Shown here: positions 11,768-23,330 of the stretch, piece after piece
Layout of the letters: each line of letters begins with the position of its first letter
Numbering within the stretch: the first letter of the stretch is position 1
NCBI GenBank assembly: GCA_947359465.1
Contig: OX375877.1
Span: forward strand, 76,210,698-76,274,697
DNA: 64,000 nt
Reading direction: 5' to 3'
Source of the DNA: Metellina segmentata
Lineage: Eukaryota > Arthropoda > Arachnida > Araneae > Tetragnathidae
Translations under genes and position numbers: made by a program
The notes under the pieces: generated by a model
The model's database searches: none
The model's input: only the letters and a program-made list of their open reading frames with translations
Told to the model about the DNA's origin: nothing

Positions 11768-12582
11768 GGACTGTTTCCTCAGGTTTTCGGTTAACAATTG
11801 AGAAGATTTTTGTGAAGAACTTCGGCAGAAGACCAGTGATAAGCTGGTGGCGACCCCCATGTCGAGTGCCGCTGGTACCAGACGCAACGAGCGAGGAACC
11901 CAGTAAATGGTTAAAAGTTTTCCCGACTGTAATATACAGTGTGTTTAAATAGTCGCAATCTTATTCCAATCATTATAATCAAAGATATACAATTATATGT
12001 AAAGGAAAGGAGGGAACTAAATATTTGTTTAGGCTAAAAGAAATGTTTTGTTCCTGTAACCCGACCGACCCACACACACACACAGAAATTACAATACAAA
12101 AATTCCAAAAACCTAAAGGTTTTTTTACTCTTTTAAAAATTTTATTGAGAAAAAAAACACGTTCGTTAAAACGATTAATTGATTACGATGTCACAGCGAT
12201 CGTAATCGATGAATATATTATCGAACATCATATTGACCCGCAAAAATAAATATACCCAGGTATTTTACATCACTGATCACACCTCTAATCAATTTTAAAT
12301 CTGGCATTAATGCTCAGATGATACATATTTCTTTTTGCGTATTTACTAAAAATATTTATTTAAAAAAAACAACTTTTTCCCACCAACCGACCCTAATATT
12401 TTTGCTCCTGTTACTGAAAACAAAATCTTTTTTAGGCCTTAGTAAGCTTTGAGTTCTTTTATTTCACGCGGGCCTCGTCATCTAATTTGGTACTGAAGCC
12501 CGAAATACTGATGTAAAGGGGACTGTATGAAGACAAATTGTACAAGTGGACAAGCTAAAGACTAACAACTTAGTATTTATTA
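11768..12582. other. Unassigned
   Basis: Frames of 77 and 74 codons (11719-11952, 12025-12249) have no known motif; the first runs through the hAT end. A short (CA)n is at about 12070-12082. Confidence 0.45.
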
Positions 12583-12905
12583 CAGTGTTCACACAGGCCT
12601 TAAAGACAGGATATTTCATATTAATTTTTAAAGGCCCTTAAAAAACCTTAATTTTTGCCGAAAGTCCTAATATTTTTTTGAAAAGCCTTGATTTTTACAA
12701 GAACACTGCATATTTCAAGACACCGACATTCAAAAATCCTGACCAGTCAGATTTATTATCCAAGGTCAAGAATAAAAACAAAAAGAATCGAGGTTTACCA
12801 AAAATTTATGTTTTTAAACTGAGTTCAAGAGACCCAATGTTAGCAAACGTAAAAGTTTCTCCCTGTGCACTCGTGGATCTATTATGACCTATGCTAAGTT
12901 GTCAA
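12583..12905. repeat. AGGCCTT-type hAT-like repeat, copy 2
   Basis: The left end CAGTGTTCACACAGGCCTT is followed by ttaaaggccctt and gaaagtcctaata, then acaagaacactgcatattt and tccctgtgcactcgtgg as in the copies at 1158 and 24235. Clear hAT-style subterminal motifs, but no target duplication identified. Confidence 0.6.
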
Positions 12906-12966
12906 AATTTCTTGAGTGACGAGGTTTTACTGGTGTTGTATTTTTGTTTTTCTTTCTACCGACAGT

Positions 12967-13395
12967 TCATGAGAAAGGAAATTTAAAAATATCTTCGTCG
13001 TGAGTTTGTTTGCTATTCGATTTCCTTTGGCGTTCTTGGTATTGTCTGTGTGATGCCGGAAGTCTTCCAGAAATGGTCACAAGCCGTTCGATCCACGGAC
13101 ACGGGACTGATTGTTCAATTATAATCTTAATGTAAGCGGAAAAAAACAGTGGCCCATCGAGCATTGCGTTTGCTAACACACTCTGGTGACTCATTGTTTT
13201 GGAGGCGAATTCAATACGCATTGGGCAGTTCGTTCCACATGAATGGAATTCAACAGGTAGGTATCCAGGTGTAACCCTGTGGTCAGTGAATGTTGATGAA
13301 ACACAAACTGTAATCTGCTGATTTCGGGCGCATATTTTGCATTTCGCCATTGCAATAAACGACTGTTTCACCAACTGCCTTCTTTCAAATTCCAA
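12967..13395 (-). CDS. Hypothetical 142-codon open frame, doubtful
   Basis: An uninterrupted ATG-initiated frame, among the longest in the window. The product would be cysteine-rich in its N-terminal half (CKIC at about residues 18-21, then HSCGTNC at about 52-58) with a basic, glutamine-rich tail. I recognise no family, signal peptide or membrane segment. Given the AT-richness and the number of frames searched, one frame of this length is not far beyond chance. No upstream promoter or splice signal supports it. It could be an exon, a TE fragment or noise. Confidence 0.2.
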   Translation of the reverse strand: MEFERRQLVKQSFIAMAKCKICARNQQITVCVSSTFTDHRVTPGYLPVEFHSCGTNCPMRIEFASKTMSHQSVLANAMLDGPLFFSAYIKIIIEQSVPCPWIERLVTISGRLPASHRQYQERQRKSNSKQTHDEDIFKFPFS

Positions 13396-16300
13396 GCGTT
13401 GTTTTAATAAATTGTTTTATTAAATTTATTCGTTCACCTTGATATAAGAGAAATAAAAAATATATATCCGGACTTTATAGAATTTCATTCATGAGAGAAA
13501 CGTTTTTAAACTTTGATTTATTCTGATTACTTTGTCGATAAAACATTTTATTGAATTGATTTTTTTTTTCAGTGTTATAAAGTTTTTTCACTAAAGATAA
13601 AATCCTAGATCAATGGCTTTCAGCGTGGCCAAGCTGACTTTTGATTCATTCAAAAAACCCATTCCCTGTTTTTGAATATCGTTTAAAACTGTTTCATATT
13701 ACGTGCCTTCACTAAATACGCAGGCCGAATTTATCTTATCACCCAGTCTACCTATGGGGGTGAAGGAAGTGGTCCAAAACCCACATGTTCTTAAGGGAAA
13801 AGAAACGTTAGACTCATTGATCATAGAGTTTCACTGGGAACTGTTGAGAGTTCCCCTTTTCTATATTTATTCTGTCACCCCAACCTTCTCGACTTCCTAT
13901 CCTTATTTTTAACTTCGTTTCTTATCAAAGCTGGTTTGGTGTTATGAATCTTGTGCCCCAACTATCCAATCTACCAACTATGCAATAATATTGTAAATTG
14001 TCAAACTTAGATTCTCTACTATGTATGTCATATACGAGGACTACAAACAAAAAGACGGATTTAACTTCCTATATCCAACTATTTTTGTACTATTAGGAAA
14101 TGTAGTTTATAGCCGTTTTATTATATTGGGCGTTGACCTATCAATTTTTGTGTTGGATTTCGGAATTCCTATTGTTTACCAAGTTCTGAAATCGTGTTCA
14201 TAAGTCAAGCGATATGGCGTTCGGTTTTCGTACAGGAAACACTTCAGTCGTAGAAACACACTACCGCCACCTACATTTAACGTGACAGAAAAGACCTCTC
14301 ATACTATTCTTCAGTGATTGAATCAAATTATATTTGATTTTGTGCCTTTGTGACAGTACGTTTGTTTAAATTCATATTAAGGTTCTGCTAGGCAATTTTG
14401 TCAAATGCCCTCTTCTCCATTCGCTGAATACTACAGGAAAACATTTTATCTGTCTCAACTGGTAATCTAACGTTTTCAGATCTATTCCAAACAAATTAGA
14501 TTTTATAGTTTACACGTTTCTTCCTAGCATTCGATGGAAAATTACATAAAAACACACATCAGATTAGAGCATTTTTGGAAACGTAAGTTCTTTCCTGTTT
14601 ATTTTGAGTTACCCACCTCACCTTTCACAGTAGTATTTTCTTGACCTGAACAAACTGAAAATAGTTTAAACCAGTTTAATGCTGGCTTTTGGAACCTCAC
14701 ACATACGTCGAAGTATTTTATTCTCGTCGTAAGAAACTCAATCTTCAAAGTTTTGAACCAAAAAAGAATGATCAGCTTATAGTCTCTCACGAAAGAAGGC
14801 TTAATATAAACTGTTCTGTGCTTTATTGTCCGATGAATACAGGAAATTCGCTCCCAAAAAGTAACCGTCCGCGAAAACATTGTTGCAAATCGCGTTAATC
14901 AATTTTAATTCTTTCACTGGTTATGCCGGCTCCAAATGTGAGTCAGGACTGTACGAGTTTTTGTCTGAAGCCGGAAATAAATGGCTCAAATGTCCGCGTA
15001 AAACCATTTTTATTCCTCTTCCTCTTTACCTGTCGATTGTAGACAAAGGAGGACCGATGGCCTCCTTTATTCTGAGGTATTGAAAGCATTGTTCGCGTTT
15101 ATTTCCAACTGATTTCCTTGAAAATTACTCTCTTTCACAAGGTTCGTATATATCTCTAGTTCTTTATTTTGATTTTAAGAAATAAGGAACCTCCTAAACA
15201 CGAACTAAATAAGTGTTTGTTTATTGAGTTAAGTTATTCTAACGATTTTCTTTGAACCATTCTGTGTTGAAACGAGTCCGAAACCCCGAGTAGAAAAAAA
15301 AAAAATTGCATCTTCCTAACATGGCTCCCGCAACTGTGCGACTTATTTACAAGATATCTTTGCAATGATGTTACTAGCTGACCAACTTCATGCTGTATTT
15401 TCTGTACGGTGTGACTTTCACGCAATGTGAACTCCTCAGAAAGTTAAAAATCTACAACGGTCAAACGAAACTGTTGTATAGCCAAATCTATCTAAAAAGT
15501 ACCCAATAGTAATGTTAGAAACATTAAAATACTTAAAATAGGGCTTACAATGCAATTTGTATTTTCAAAAAATGAACTGACGGTCACACATTGTTAGCAC
15601 GCAATGGAAGCATTGAAGGGACCTGATCCAATCTATAATTATTCAGAACATCTACAGGTGAAAGTATTCGTCGCTCTTTAGAAGAATTTTGTAACCGCAC
15701 ATGCACTGTTGGCAGACACTGTGTACTTTCAATTCAAGGTTAACGATTTCCGGTCTTGCGTGAAGGATCGTTGATCGTTCGATTGTTCCATTCATTTTAC
15801 CTCAGAAGGGTGTGAGAGATCTTGAGCTGGACTGGCTTGTCTGTGAAAAGAATATATTATACCGCCTTTCCGTTCGGAAAAAATAAGGAATAAGAAATTT
15901 TACAATTCTTGTTAGTTTTATCGAAGTTTCCTTTTCACTTGACTACATCCATATTCCTTGGAACTTAAAGTTATGGTTTTCAGTGATGCCTGTTTATTTC
16001 GGTCGCTAATTAATCATCGGCCTAATTTAAATAATTTCCCCATCAATTTTTTGAGCAGAAATTATGAACTCACTGTGGGCAGCTGCTGGAGGCACACCTG
16101 AGGGTTAAACAAAATTTGTTTCCTTGAAATGCTAACAGGAAGAGATATTTAATTCCCTCTAAAATCTGGTGAAAACCTCATCGAAATGTATAAAAAGCTT
16201 TCTTTGATATGTTCTCGGAACCTGATCTGTTTAGACTAGAATCTGATCTCAGTGCGTTGGAATTCCAGGAATTAATTTTAGACCTCTTTTAAAAAAATGT

Positions 16301-18383
16301 TTTTATTCTTGACCTATATTTTAGCATCCAATTTTTTGAATTTGAAAGAAAAAAAATCAATTATTGCTATTACTCGAGGGATATTATGAAAAAGAGCCTG
16401 TTATGTATATTTTCAAGCAACACCATATTCTCATCTGCAGTCCATACCCTGGTACTGCTCCCGACACCGATTCTGAGCGCTGGCGGTCGCTGTAGAAACA
16501 TGACACGTTCATTTTGATTTCGGGTGACTCTAAGGGATGACGTTATTTGATTTAGGATTTTACAGTAATTTTGTTGGGGTGTTAACTGTATAAATTACAG
16601 CCACGAGTGAAAATCCTATTACAAATATATTTCGAAATTGCCATTTTTTGCACCAATATGACAAACTTGGATACATTTCTTCAAACATTCCCCATTGAAA
16701 CAAGAATAAGGTTCATTTCTAGGGCACACCAAGTAGCGCATACTGAAATGGACCTCTCATGAAACATATATTCCACCAGCTCGGTATTTAACATGCACTA
16801 GCTTAATTATTATAAAAACAAAAACTTTTTTAAATTAATAATAAAAGCGATCTGTTGTTTGTAGTTCGAAACCTTTTACCGAGTCCAGTCATCTTTTGAC
16901 CCCGGTACCATGGTACTCCCATGTTAGGTACCCCTTCTCAAAACGAAATTCCGCTCTCATCTTTGGGTACTGAGTTAGCAGTAAATCTCGAAATTACTTG
17001 AGTTCAATATAATCAATCGTATAAAAGCATAAATGGTGTAATTTTTTCAGTAATGGAATTTTTGGAACCAATTCTTTTTGGGAACGCTGAAACACAAACA
17101 GAGCCATTAGGGGGAGGTTACTTGATTTTGCCACACAAATTGGTGACCCTATCGTGATTATTTCGGATGTTTTTTTTTGCTCTGATGGAAACTGTCTCTT
17201 GATTTTGCCACAGGCCCAACTAATGTGAAAACATTTTGTGCTGTCTTCTTACGAAGTTTGGTTTTTAAAAGATTTATAAATATTCTCATTCTACTCATAT
17301 GTACGTAGTTGTGTCCAAAGGAAAAGAGAAAAATTTTATACAGTGCAGGTCAAAATTCAGTGTTCAAAGCAATGAGGTTGTATTTCATAAAGGGGAGGTC
17401 CGTAATCTATCCTGATGGGGGGGGGGGGGTTCCGGTATGCAGATTTAAGGACCTTGACTACAAAATCCAAAATATTTTCTGAAGTCAAAGGTTCTTTCTT
17501 ATGAATTTCAATTTTTTCCTGAATTTCTTTACGAATCTCAAATGAGTCGGAGACGTTAACTAATTGGAGCCAATACCTCCAATGACTCCAATTCATAACA
17601 ATTATTTCGAGTCGTGACACACATCCTTGGAGTTCTCAAAAATGTTTCCATCCCAACAACAGGATGCGTCACTTTTTGCATTCATTATCCACTGCCAATT
17701 GGGTGACTTCATGTGCCGCTAATGTATGTTAATCCTTTTCAAATCATATTCCTTGGGGAATTTTCGCAGTTTCGTCTTCTTTTTGGCAGACGTCCTGTTT
17801 CGATTTTGTTTGCAATGGCTGAAGTCACGGCACCACGTGACCGAGAATGTGGGTCACGGGCAGCGAAACCAATAAATGAAAATTTTTACTTTGAGACATC
17901 AGTTGGTCAGTGGGACACTCTTCGTTTTTGTACACTCTGCAGCCTGTCTTCGTTTTTGTACACTGAAATGGCCTTTCGTTATTGTCTCCAGCGCAGAGAA
18001 ATGTTTTATTTTTACGATACTCTCTGTCAGCCGAGTCCATTGGGTAAAAGCGATTCTCAAATTTAGGTTATCTCTCTGCATCCCCTTATCGTGTTTTTCT
18101 GATAAGGGTTAACTTTTTATCCGACCTCCTTTCGCCTGAGATTGCTTGTTTTAAGGATTAAAAGGTGTTAACGCGCTATTTGTTTGACCCACGCCTCATG
18201 CTGTATTTTTTTTTTTGCATCATTATTTCAAAGGCGTGTGCTTTTTGAGATGGTCGTTTTTAGATTGTATTATTTCACTGGAGTTTAAAAAATTAAAATT
18301 ATAACGTTATTTTATTTTTAAGATCTGAACTCTTAGTACAAATTTGTTCCTTTGAACAACAAAATTTAATTTTCTACTTCTTG
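13396..18383. other. Long stretch with no recognised gene or repeat
   Basis: Mostly unique AT-rich sequence. Several frames of 60-117 codons (for example 17713-18066 plus and 17357-17620 minus) have no known motif. A G13 run is at 17417-17429. A short direct repeat of cttcgtttttgtacact occurs near 17924 and 17949. TA at 18384-18385 is the target copy of the next element. Confidence 0.5.
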
Positions 18384-18723
18384 TACAGGTAACCCTCGTA
18401 TAGCACGGTACTTCTAAAACACGGATTCTCTACAATACGGTACCAAAATTGCGGGGCATCCCTCAAAAACACGCCAAGGTTCTCCACATTACACTGTTTA
18501 CAGTAACAATGATAATCTATAATATAAATAAGAATGGGGAGTGTTTGTTTGTATACGTTAACTATTTTCCACCCATTTCAAGTTTTCTATCCGTTTTGGA
18601 CCCTTTTGATGTCAATTCCGCCTCTTGCGCGTCTGTCTGTTGGTCTGGTCTGTCTGTTCATTTGTCTGTATGTGTGTGCCCTATACACGTCCATACGGAT
18701 TAATATATTTTTATGAAAATTGT

Positions 18724-18835
18724 GGTTTCCATATAACACATATTACAGTTCTTTGGTTTCCATATAACATATATAACAGAACTTTGGTTTCCATATAACA
18801 CATATAACAGTCCTTTGGTTTCCATATAACACGGT
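18724..18835. repeat. 31-bp tandem repeat inside the pogo-like element
   Basis: Units starting at 18724, 18755, 18786 and 18817 share ggtttccatataaca(c/t)at and cag(t/a)(t/a/c)ctt. The unit is built from the element's subterminal sequence and may hold transposase-binding motifs; that role is inference. Confidence 0.85.
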
Positions 18836-18850
18836 ACGCTTTATCAAATA

Positions 18851-19487
18851 CTAACCACTGCGTGGTTAGCCCGGCGTTGCCCGTGCCCGTGTTAGCAAAG
18901 CAACACCACGATCAACGTCGTGATGTAAGTTATTAATCTGGTGTAAAATTTTTAGCGGATTTCAAAGCCGTTGAAATTTTCAATCTATCTTTAGCGATTC
19001 CGATTTTACGAAAAAGAATTAACAATCCCAGTGAAAAGATTTTTAATTTTTTGCTCTCATTCCCTGAAATGGAATAGGACAGGAAATGTAATCTGTTTCT
19101 TTTATCGTCTGGCTGGAAAATCATTCCTCCGCGCAAAATCAAAGCGGAAACGTAAAAAATAAATTTAGAATCTAACCGCGATGAAAAAAACTTGGCATGA
19201 TTCCAAAGCCTGATGGCAAGATCATATGGGTAGAAAAGTCTAGTTTCCGGTTTTTCTTCTCTTTGCGGTAAAACGCGTTGAAGAATCCGTTGGAGAATAA
19301 AACTATTCAATTCATTAAAAAATGTTCTAGATTGAATTTAAAAATTCGCCGCTACCCAAAAATTGCAAAAAATTTGGACTACCTGTGTGCCAAATCTCAT
19401 TGCTGTAAGTGCCATAGATCGTCAGGATTTTGCGGCCGCTAAACAGACAAACAAACACTTCCTTTTATAATAGTAGAGGAGAAGAGA
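18851..19487 (-). mobile_element. Helitron-like element nested in the pogo-like element
   Basis: Read on the minus strand, the 5' side contains ctattataaaaggaagtg, tgtttgtctgtttagc and gatttggcacacaggtagt. The 3' side ends in cacgggcaacgccgggcta, a hairpin-forming end common to Helitron-like elements, then ggttag before T. Exact ends are uncertain by about ten bases. The 125-codon minus-strand frame (18933-19310) lies inside it. A homologous segment occurs inside the Harbinger-like element at 22312-22395. Confidence 0.65.
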
Positions 19488-19664
19488 TATATGACCTCTG
19501 AGTTTTGGTTAACGCGGTTTCTATATAACACGAGTATCCTATAACACGGTTCTCATATAGCACAGTACGTGATATAAAAATTTGTGGGACTTGGTAAGTT
19601 TCGTGTAACACGTATTCTGTATAGCACGGTACCAATTAACCATGCTATACGAGTGTTACCTGTA

Positions 19665-20519
19665 TTTGTTGGTTGGTCGGGTTTTGTGCCGCTGCGCATA
19701 CACAGGATAGACAACGTCGAGTAAATGAACATTAACACACAAGGAAAGTTGTACCGACACGGAAAGTTATACCTTGGAAGCAATCGAACATGCACCGCTT
19801 ACGTCATATTTCCTGCGCAATCGACAGATTCCATTGATTCAATTCAAAATTTAATTGAAAAAATTATTGCATGGTTCACAGTTTTGATAGTTTTTTAGTC
19901 TTAATTTAGGTTTTGTTTTTAGATAATTAGTTCAATGTATAGAAATTGCTAAACCTGGGTTTTTCTGTGCCGAATAATAAATTTAACCTTCGCATAAAAT
20001 ATTCATACATTTTTAGATAGAGTGCCTTATTTTCTGATGTATTTATGTGAATCGAATAAGTCATATTTTTTTTTTTTGGTTTGTAGAAATGGAATAAAAG
20101 AATTCGAGAATGGAACTAAAATTATTCCGCAAAGCCCTTCACTTTCACTTCAAGTAACCCTAAAAAAAGAAATTTCATCGCACGCGACGGTTGTGCACAC
20201 AAATTTGTTGTCATTCAAATTTGGTGGCAACCGCTCTATTTGGATCTGTCGATGCGCACGCACTCAGCGTAACTATGGCGACGGCTTCTGTTCTTTAATA
20301 TCTAACACCACATTTGCACTTCTTCCAAATAAAAGAAATATTCTTTCTCGAAATTTATTTATACGTTTACCGTTCTTGAGAATTTTATAGAAGCTATACT
20401 TAATTGGGGATATGCGTGTATATTTGAATTTAAATTTTGTCTGACACATTTCAGCAGGCATATGGCAGTGCATTGATATCAATATTTTTGTTGCTTCCAG
20501 CAATAATTTATGTGTCACC
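19665..20519. other. Unassigned
   Basis: A plus-strand frame of 122 codons (20022-20390) and a minus-strand frame of 82 (20273-20521) overlap, and neither has a known motif. No splice-flanked exon was identified. Confidence 0.45.
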
Positions 20520-20527
20520 ACTTAAAC

Positions 20528-20663
20528 CAGGGCTCGAAATACCCAGGTGCACTGTGCACATGAAAATAAAATTGTGCATCTAATTTTTCCCGTTAGGTGT
20601 ACCTAATTAAAAAACTTAGGTGCACATGCTGCACCTGTATTAAGAAATCTATTTCGAGGCCTG
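20528..20663. mobile_element. 136-bp hAT MITE
   Basis: The left end CAGGGCTCGAAATA and the reverse complement of the right end CAGGCCTCGAAATA differ at one of 14 bases. The flanks are acttaaac (20520-20527) and acttacac (20664-20671), a 7/8 match for an 8-bp duplication. The interior has inverted ggtgcac(a)/tgtgcac motifs. Too short to encode anything. Confidence 0.88.
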
Positions 20664-20671
20664 ACTTACAC

Positions 20672-20985
20672 TATACTATTAATTACTCAAACAACGTGAT
20701 ATGTTCATACTTTCGTAATTTGTTTTGACAGATCTTGCTATTCATGCATGGTCTTCACGCTGAATTGATCCGTTCATATAGCTATAGAAAGCTATCTATG
20801 TCTTTTACTTCACTTTATGTGTGATAAGTAGGTTACAGTTCCTTTGTGTACGAATCTGCTAGTGCTAATTTCGTAGATTTAAAATTAGTGTGCAATTCTA
20901 ATTTGTCTGATTTAAAAAAAATTATTTTATGTATTCGTTTTTCTTTTGCTGACAACTTTAGGCGACGTTACTTCAAAATGGCGTG
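20672..20985. other. Unassigned
   Basis: Nothing recognised. Confidence 0.5.
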
Positions 20986-21105
20986 TTGTCTTCTGACCGT
21001 GGTTCTGAATTCCGAGGTGTTGACCTCGGATATCATCCATCGGGATTGGTTGCTGACCACCGTCGCCAATAGCCATTGTGTTGCTCTATAGCGATGTAAA
21101 TTGAA
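20986..21105 (+). mobile_element. SINE-1 3' half
   Basis: cttctgaccgtggttctga, gaggtgttgacctcgga, caccgtcgccaatagcc and gtgttgctctatagcgatg align in order with the 3' half of SINE-1. Diverged, so an older copy. Confidence 0.8.
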
Positions 21106-21841
21106 CTTACAACCAAATATGGAGTGTTGAGATCATAGCCTTCATAGTTTTTGTCTTACCTTTTATATTTTTACTCCCCTTTTATCGCCACCTGACGTAA
21201 ACGAGTGGAACTATGCTTTTACCAGTAAAGGATATGGGCTAGATCATGAGGTGCGCATAATTTAAAATTTACGATTTCGTGGAGCTATTATCATCTTCAT
21301 GTCTTATTAATTTGATAAATGAACACCTAATTTATATGAATATAACACGTAGTTTTCTTAAACCAAAACCCCACAATCTTAAACATTTTGTCCGTATTGG
21401 TTATTTTAATTTCAAAACATGGTTCCTTCTTATTATCTTGTAACCTGTTTTAAATCTCGTGCTCTCAATAGTTTTTGAATTTAGGTTATATCAGAACGCT
21501 TTCTCTCACAAAAAGGTTTCACACATCAAAGATGTTTAGTTAACTGATTCTATTATTGGCTGTTTCGGAACAGGTTCCCCTACTCATAGGTTGCTTTGAA
21601 GCATGTCTTGCAGCTGCTTTTCAATTTCTTTCCTGTCCGAACATTCCTATCAGTTCGCTCAGCAACCCACGTAACACGTTTCCATCTTCCTAACGGTTGT
21701 TTTGGTCGACGTGTGCTTTTTCCTGCGGATTCTTTTCAAAACTTGGTTCTGTTTCGGAACGTGTTCTGAAGCTTATGTTCTCATTGGTTGCTTGTTTACG
21801 AATATGACTGTTCCACGGAAAGCGTTTAAAGAATCAGGGCC
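21106..21841. other. Unassigned, gtt/gctt-rich 3' part
   Basis: The sequence around 21570-21800 has repeated ttcggaac(a/g)(g/t)gttc and ggttgctt motifs in direct orientation (near 21560 and 21750), perhaps an old duplicated element. No gene is seen. Confidence 0.4.
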
Positions 21842-21844
21842 TTA

Positions 21845-22609
21845 AGCTTCGGTTTCCTAAGAAACGGTAGCCGTGATCTAGCGGCCGTGATGTATCGGTG
21901 GGTGACGTCACTAAAACGTTGCTTATACTAACACATGGTGTTGGTTTCCTAGAGAGCGTTGTTTGTGAGCGTAACAAAAATGATCGGAGCCGCCATTTCC
22001 ATGACTGGCGTCATAGCGGTCTCAAACAGATGGGGAACGTTTTTCCTCTTGTAGCGGCCAGATTTCATTTCCTGCTCCAAACGATTCGAACGAAGAGGAG
22101 CTAAATAAATAAACATTTTTGACTGCCATTGATCAATTCGGTTTTGTAAAATCGGGATCGTTAAACACAGAATGAAAATTTCAACGGATTTGAAAGCTGC
22201 GGAAAATTTGACACCAAATCGATACCTTAAATGTGATTTTCTTTAAATAAATAAATAATTATTTAAAAAATAATTAAATAATCAAATGGTAAATAATTGA
22301 ATAATAAAACTGTTTTTGATATCGATCTGGCGTAGAAATTTACGCTGATTTGAAATCTGTTGAAATTTTCACTCTACCTTCAACGATCCCGAAGTTAGAA
22401 TCTTTAAACTAGAGAATAAAAAAACCACTTTGTTTTGTTTCTCGAATAAAACAAACCACGACAGCCGTCTGTGTTGCCCATTCTCCAACGTATTCTGTCC
22501 GTCTGACACGTCGGGATTTTTGTTTAGACGGCCGTCTAGTTATGCCCACGGAATCATGACGTATCACGGCTGTTAGATAACGGCTCCACTTTCTTAGGAA
22601 ACCAAAGCT
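21845..22609. mobile_element. PIF/Harbinger-like element with ~60-bp terminal inverted repeats
   Basis: The left end AGCTTCGGTTTCCTAAGAAA and the reverse complement of the right end AGCTTTGGTTTCCTAAGAAA differ at one base. The inverted similarity continues for about 60 bp through cg(g)tagccgt...agccgtgat. The flanks are TTA at 21842-21844 and 22610-22612, the 3-bp target typical of PIF/Harbinger. A TGACGTCA palindrome lies at 21902-21909. The 68-codon frame is not transposase-like. Confidence 0.75.
22150..22395. repeat. Internal inverted repeat, ~75-bp arms
   Basis: The left arm (gggatcgttaaacacagaat... at about 22152-22222) and the reverse complement of about 22318-22395 (gggatcgttgaaggtagagt...) are similar over most of their length, including gaaaatttcaac and the ends at atcgata. 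The spacer is very AT-rich (aaataaataatt). The right arm also matches 18935-19000 in the Helitron-like insertion. Confidence 0.7.
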
Positions 22610-22665
22610 TTACCGACCAACTTCTACAGCTTGACCGTATCATATTAGAATTTGGGCTCCCCTTA

Positions 22666-22712
22666 ACAGTACGCCTGTATAATTCGACTGTTCGATTATA
22701 CAGGCGTTCTGT
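22666..22712. mobile_element. 47-bp foldback, possibly two fused Tc1/mariner-type ends
   Basis: A perfect 12-bp stem, acgcctgtataa / ttatacaggcgt, encloses a 13-base loop. The stem extends outward with one mismatch to acagta / ttctgt. TA lies on both sides (22664-22665 and 22713-22714). It looks like a Tc1/mariner-type element reduced to its two termini, or a structured site; the first is inference. Confidence 0.6.
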
Positions 22713-22787
22713 TAGATTGCACGATTTTCGGCGAAATTTAAAAATGAATTTTAAATATTTTTCTGAAATAGATCCGGGGAGGATAGT

Positions 22788-22817
22788 TAATTAACGTCGC
22801 ACTGGAGCAACACAATT
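22788..22817 (-). mobile_element. SINE-1 3' tip
   Basis: gttaattaacgtcgcact followed by ggagcaacacaa is the reverse complement of the SINE-1 3' end. Confidence 0.65.
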
Positions 22818-23079
22818 GAAATAGATCCTGGGAAAAAAGAGAGGGGGCAGTTCATGTGTAGGTACTATAGGTTCCCATCCGGTCATAGCTCACCAGCAGT
22901 TTCCCTCATTGACGGCGAATTCGTGTAATAGAGGACATTTTGAAAGGAACCATGACGTTACAGTACAAGTTATACCATTGATCTCTTCTGCCTTCAATAC
23001 TACAGGGGGAGGTTATTGTGAACTGATTATTGACGGCTATTTGTGAAGAAGCACACAATGGTTTGATTAGTCATCACTA

Positions 23080-23330
23080 CTTCTAAAGCGAGCCACACAT
23101 TGGCCCCAAAACAGCCCTGTAACACTAAATTGGCTGTCCATGTAAGCATGTGTTTGTAAATACACATACTAACTGACAAGTTTTCAGTTCAGTTTCCACC
23201 ATACTCTATTGAGTGGTCGGACTAACAGGGAACAGTCACCGACATATATGCCCTTCCAAACTAGGATTCGAACCCGGACCAACAGGATGGGAAATGTTTT
23301 GGATTAAGGCGGCTTTTCGCCAACTTGTAG
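23080..23330 (-). mobile_element. SINE-3, tRNA-derived
   Basis: On the minus strand a perfect B box (ggttcgaatcc) sits in ccgggttcgaatcctag, followed by ggaagggcatatatgtcgg and a body unlike the other SINEs. The A box is less clear. Single copy in this window, so its limits are approximate. Confidence 0.5.

Larger units (their letters stand above)
18386..19662. mobile_element. pogo/Tigger-like (Tc1/mariner) non-autonomous element
   Basis: The left end CAGGTAACCCTCGTATAGCA and the reverse complement of the right end CAGGTAACACTCGTATAGCA differ at one of 20 bases. TA precedes the left end (18384-18385) and follows the right end (19663-19664), the Tc1/mariner target site. The tataacacgg/tatagcacgg motif recurs inside, as in Tigger elements. 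It is split by a Helitron-like insertion (18851-19487); without it about 640 bp remain. It has no transposase frame. Confidence 0.88.

Noticed and set aside
23255..23330. Functional tRNA gene on the minus strand
   Set aside because: A perfect B box is present, but no paired acceptor stem was seen and the body continues as a SINE.
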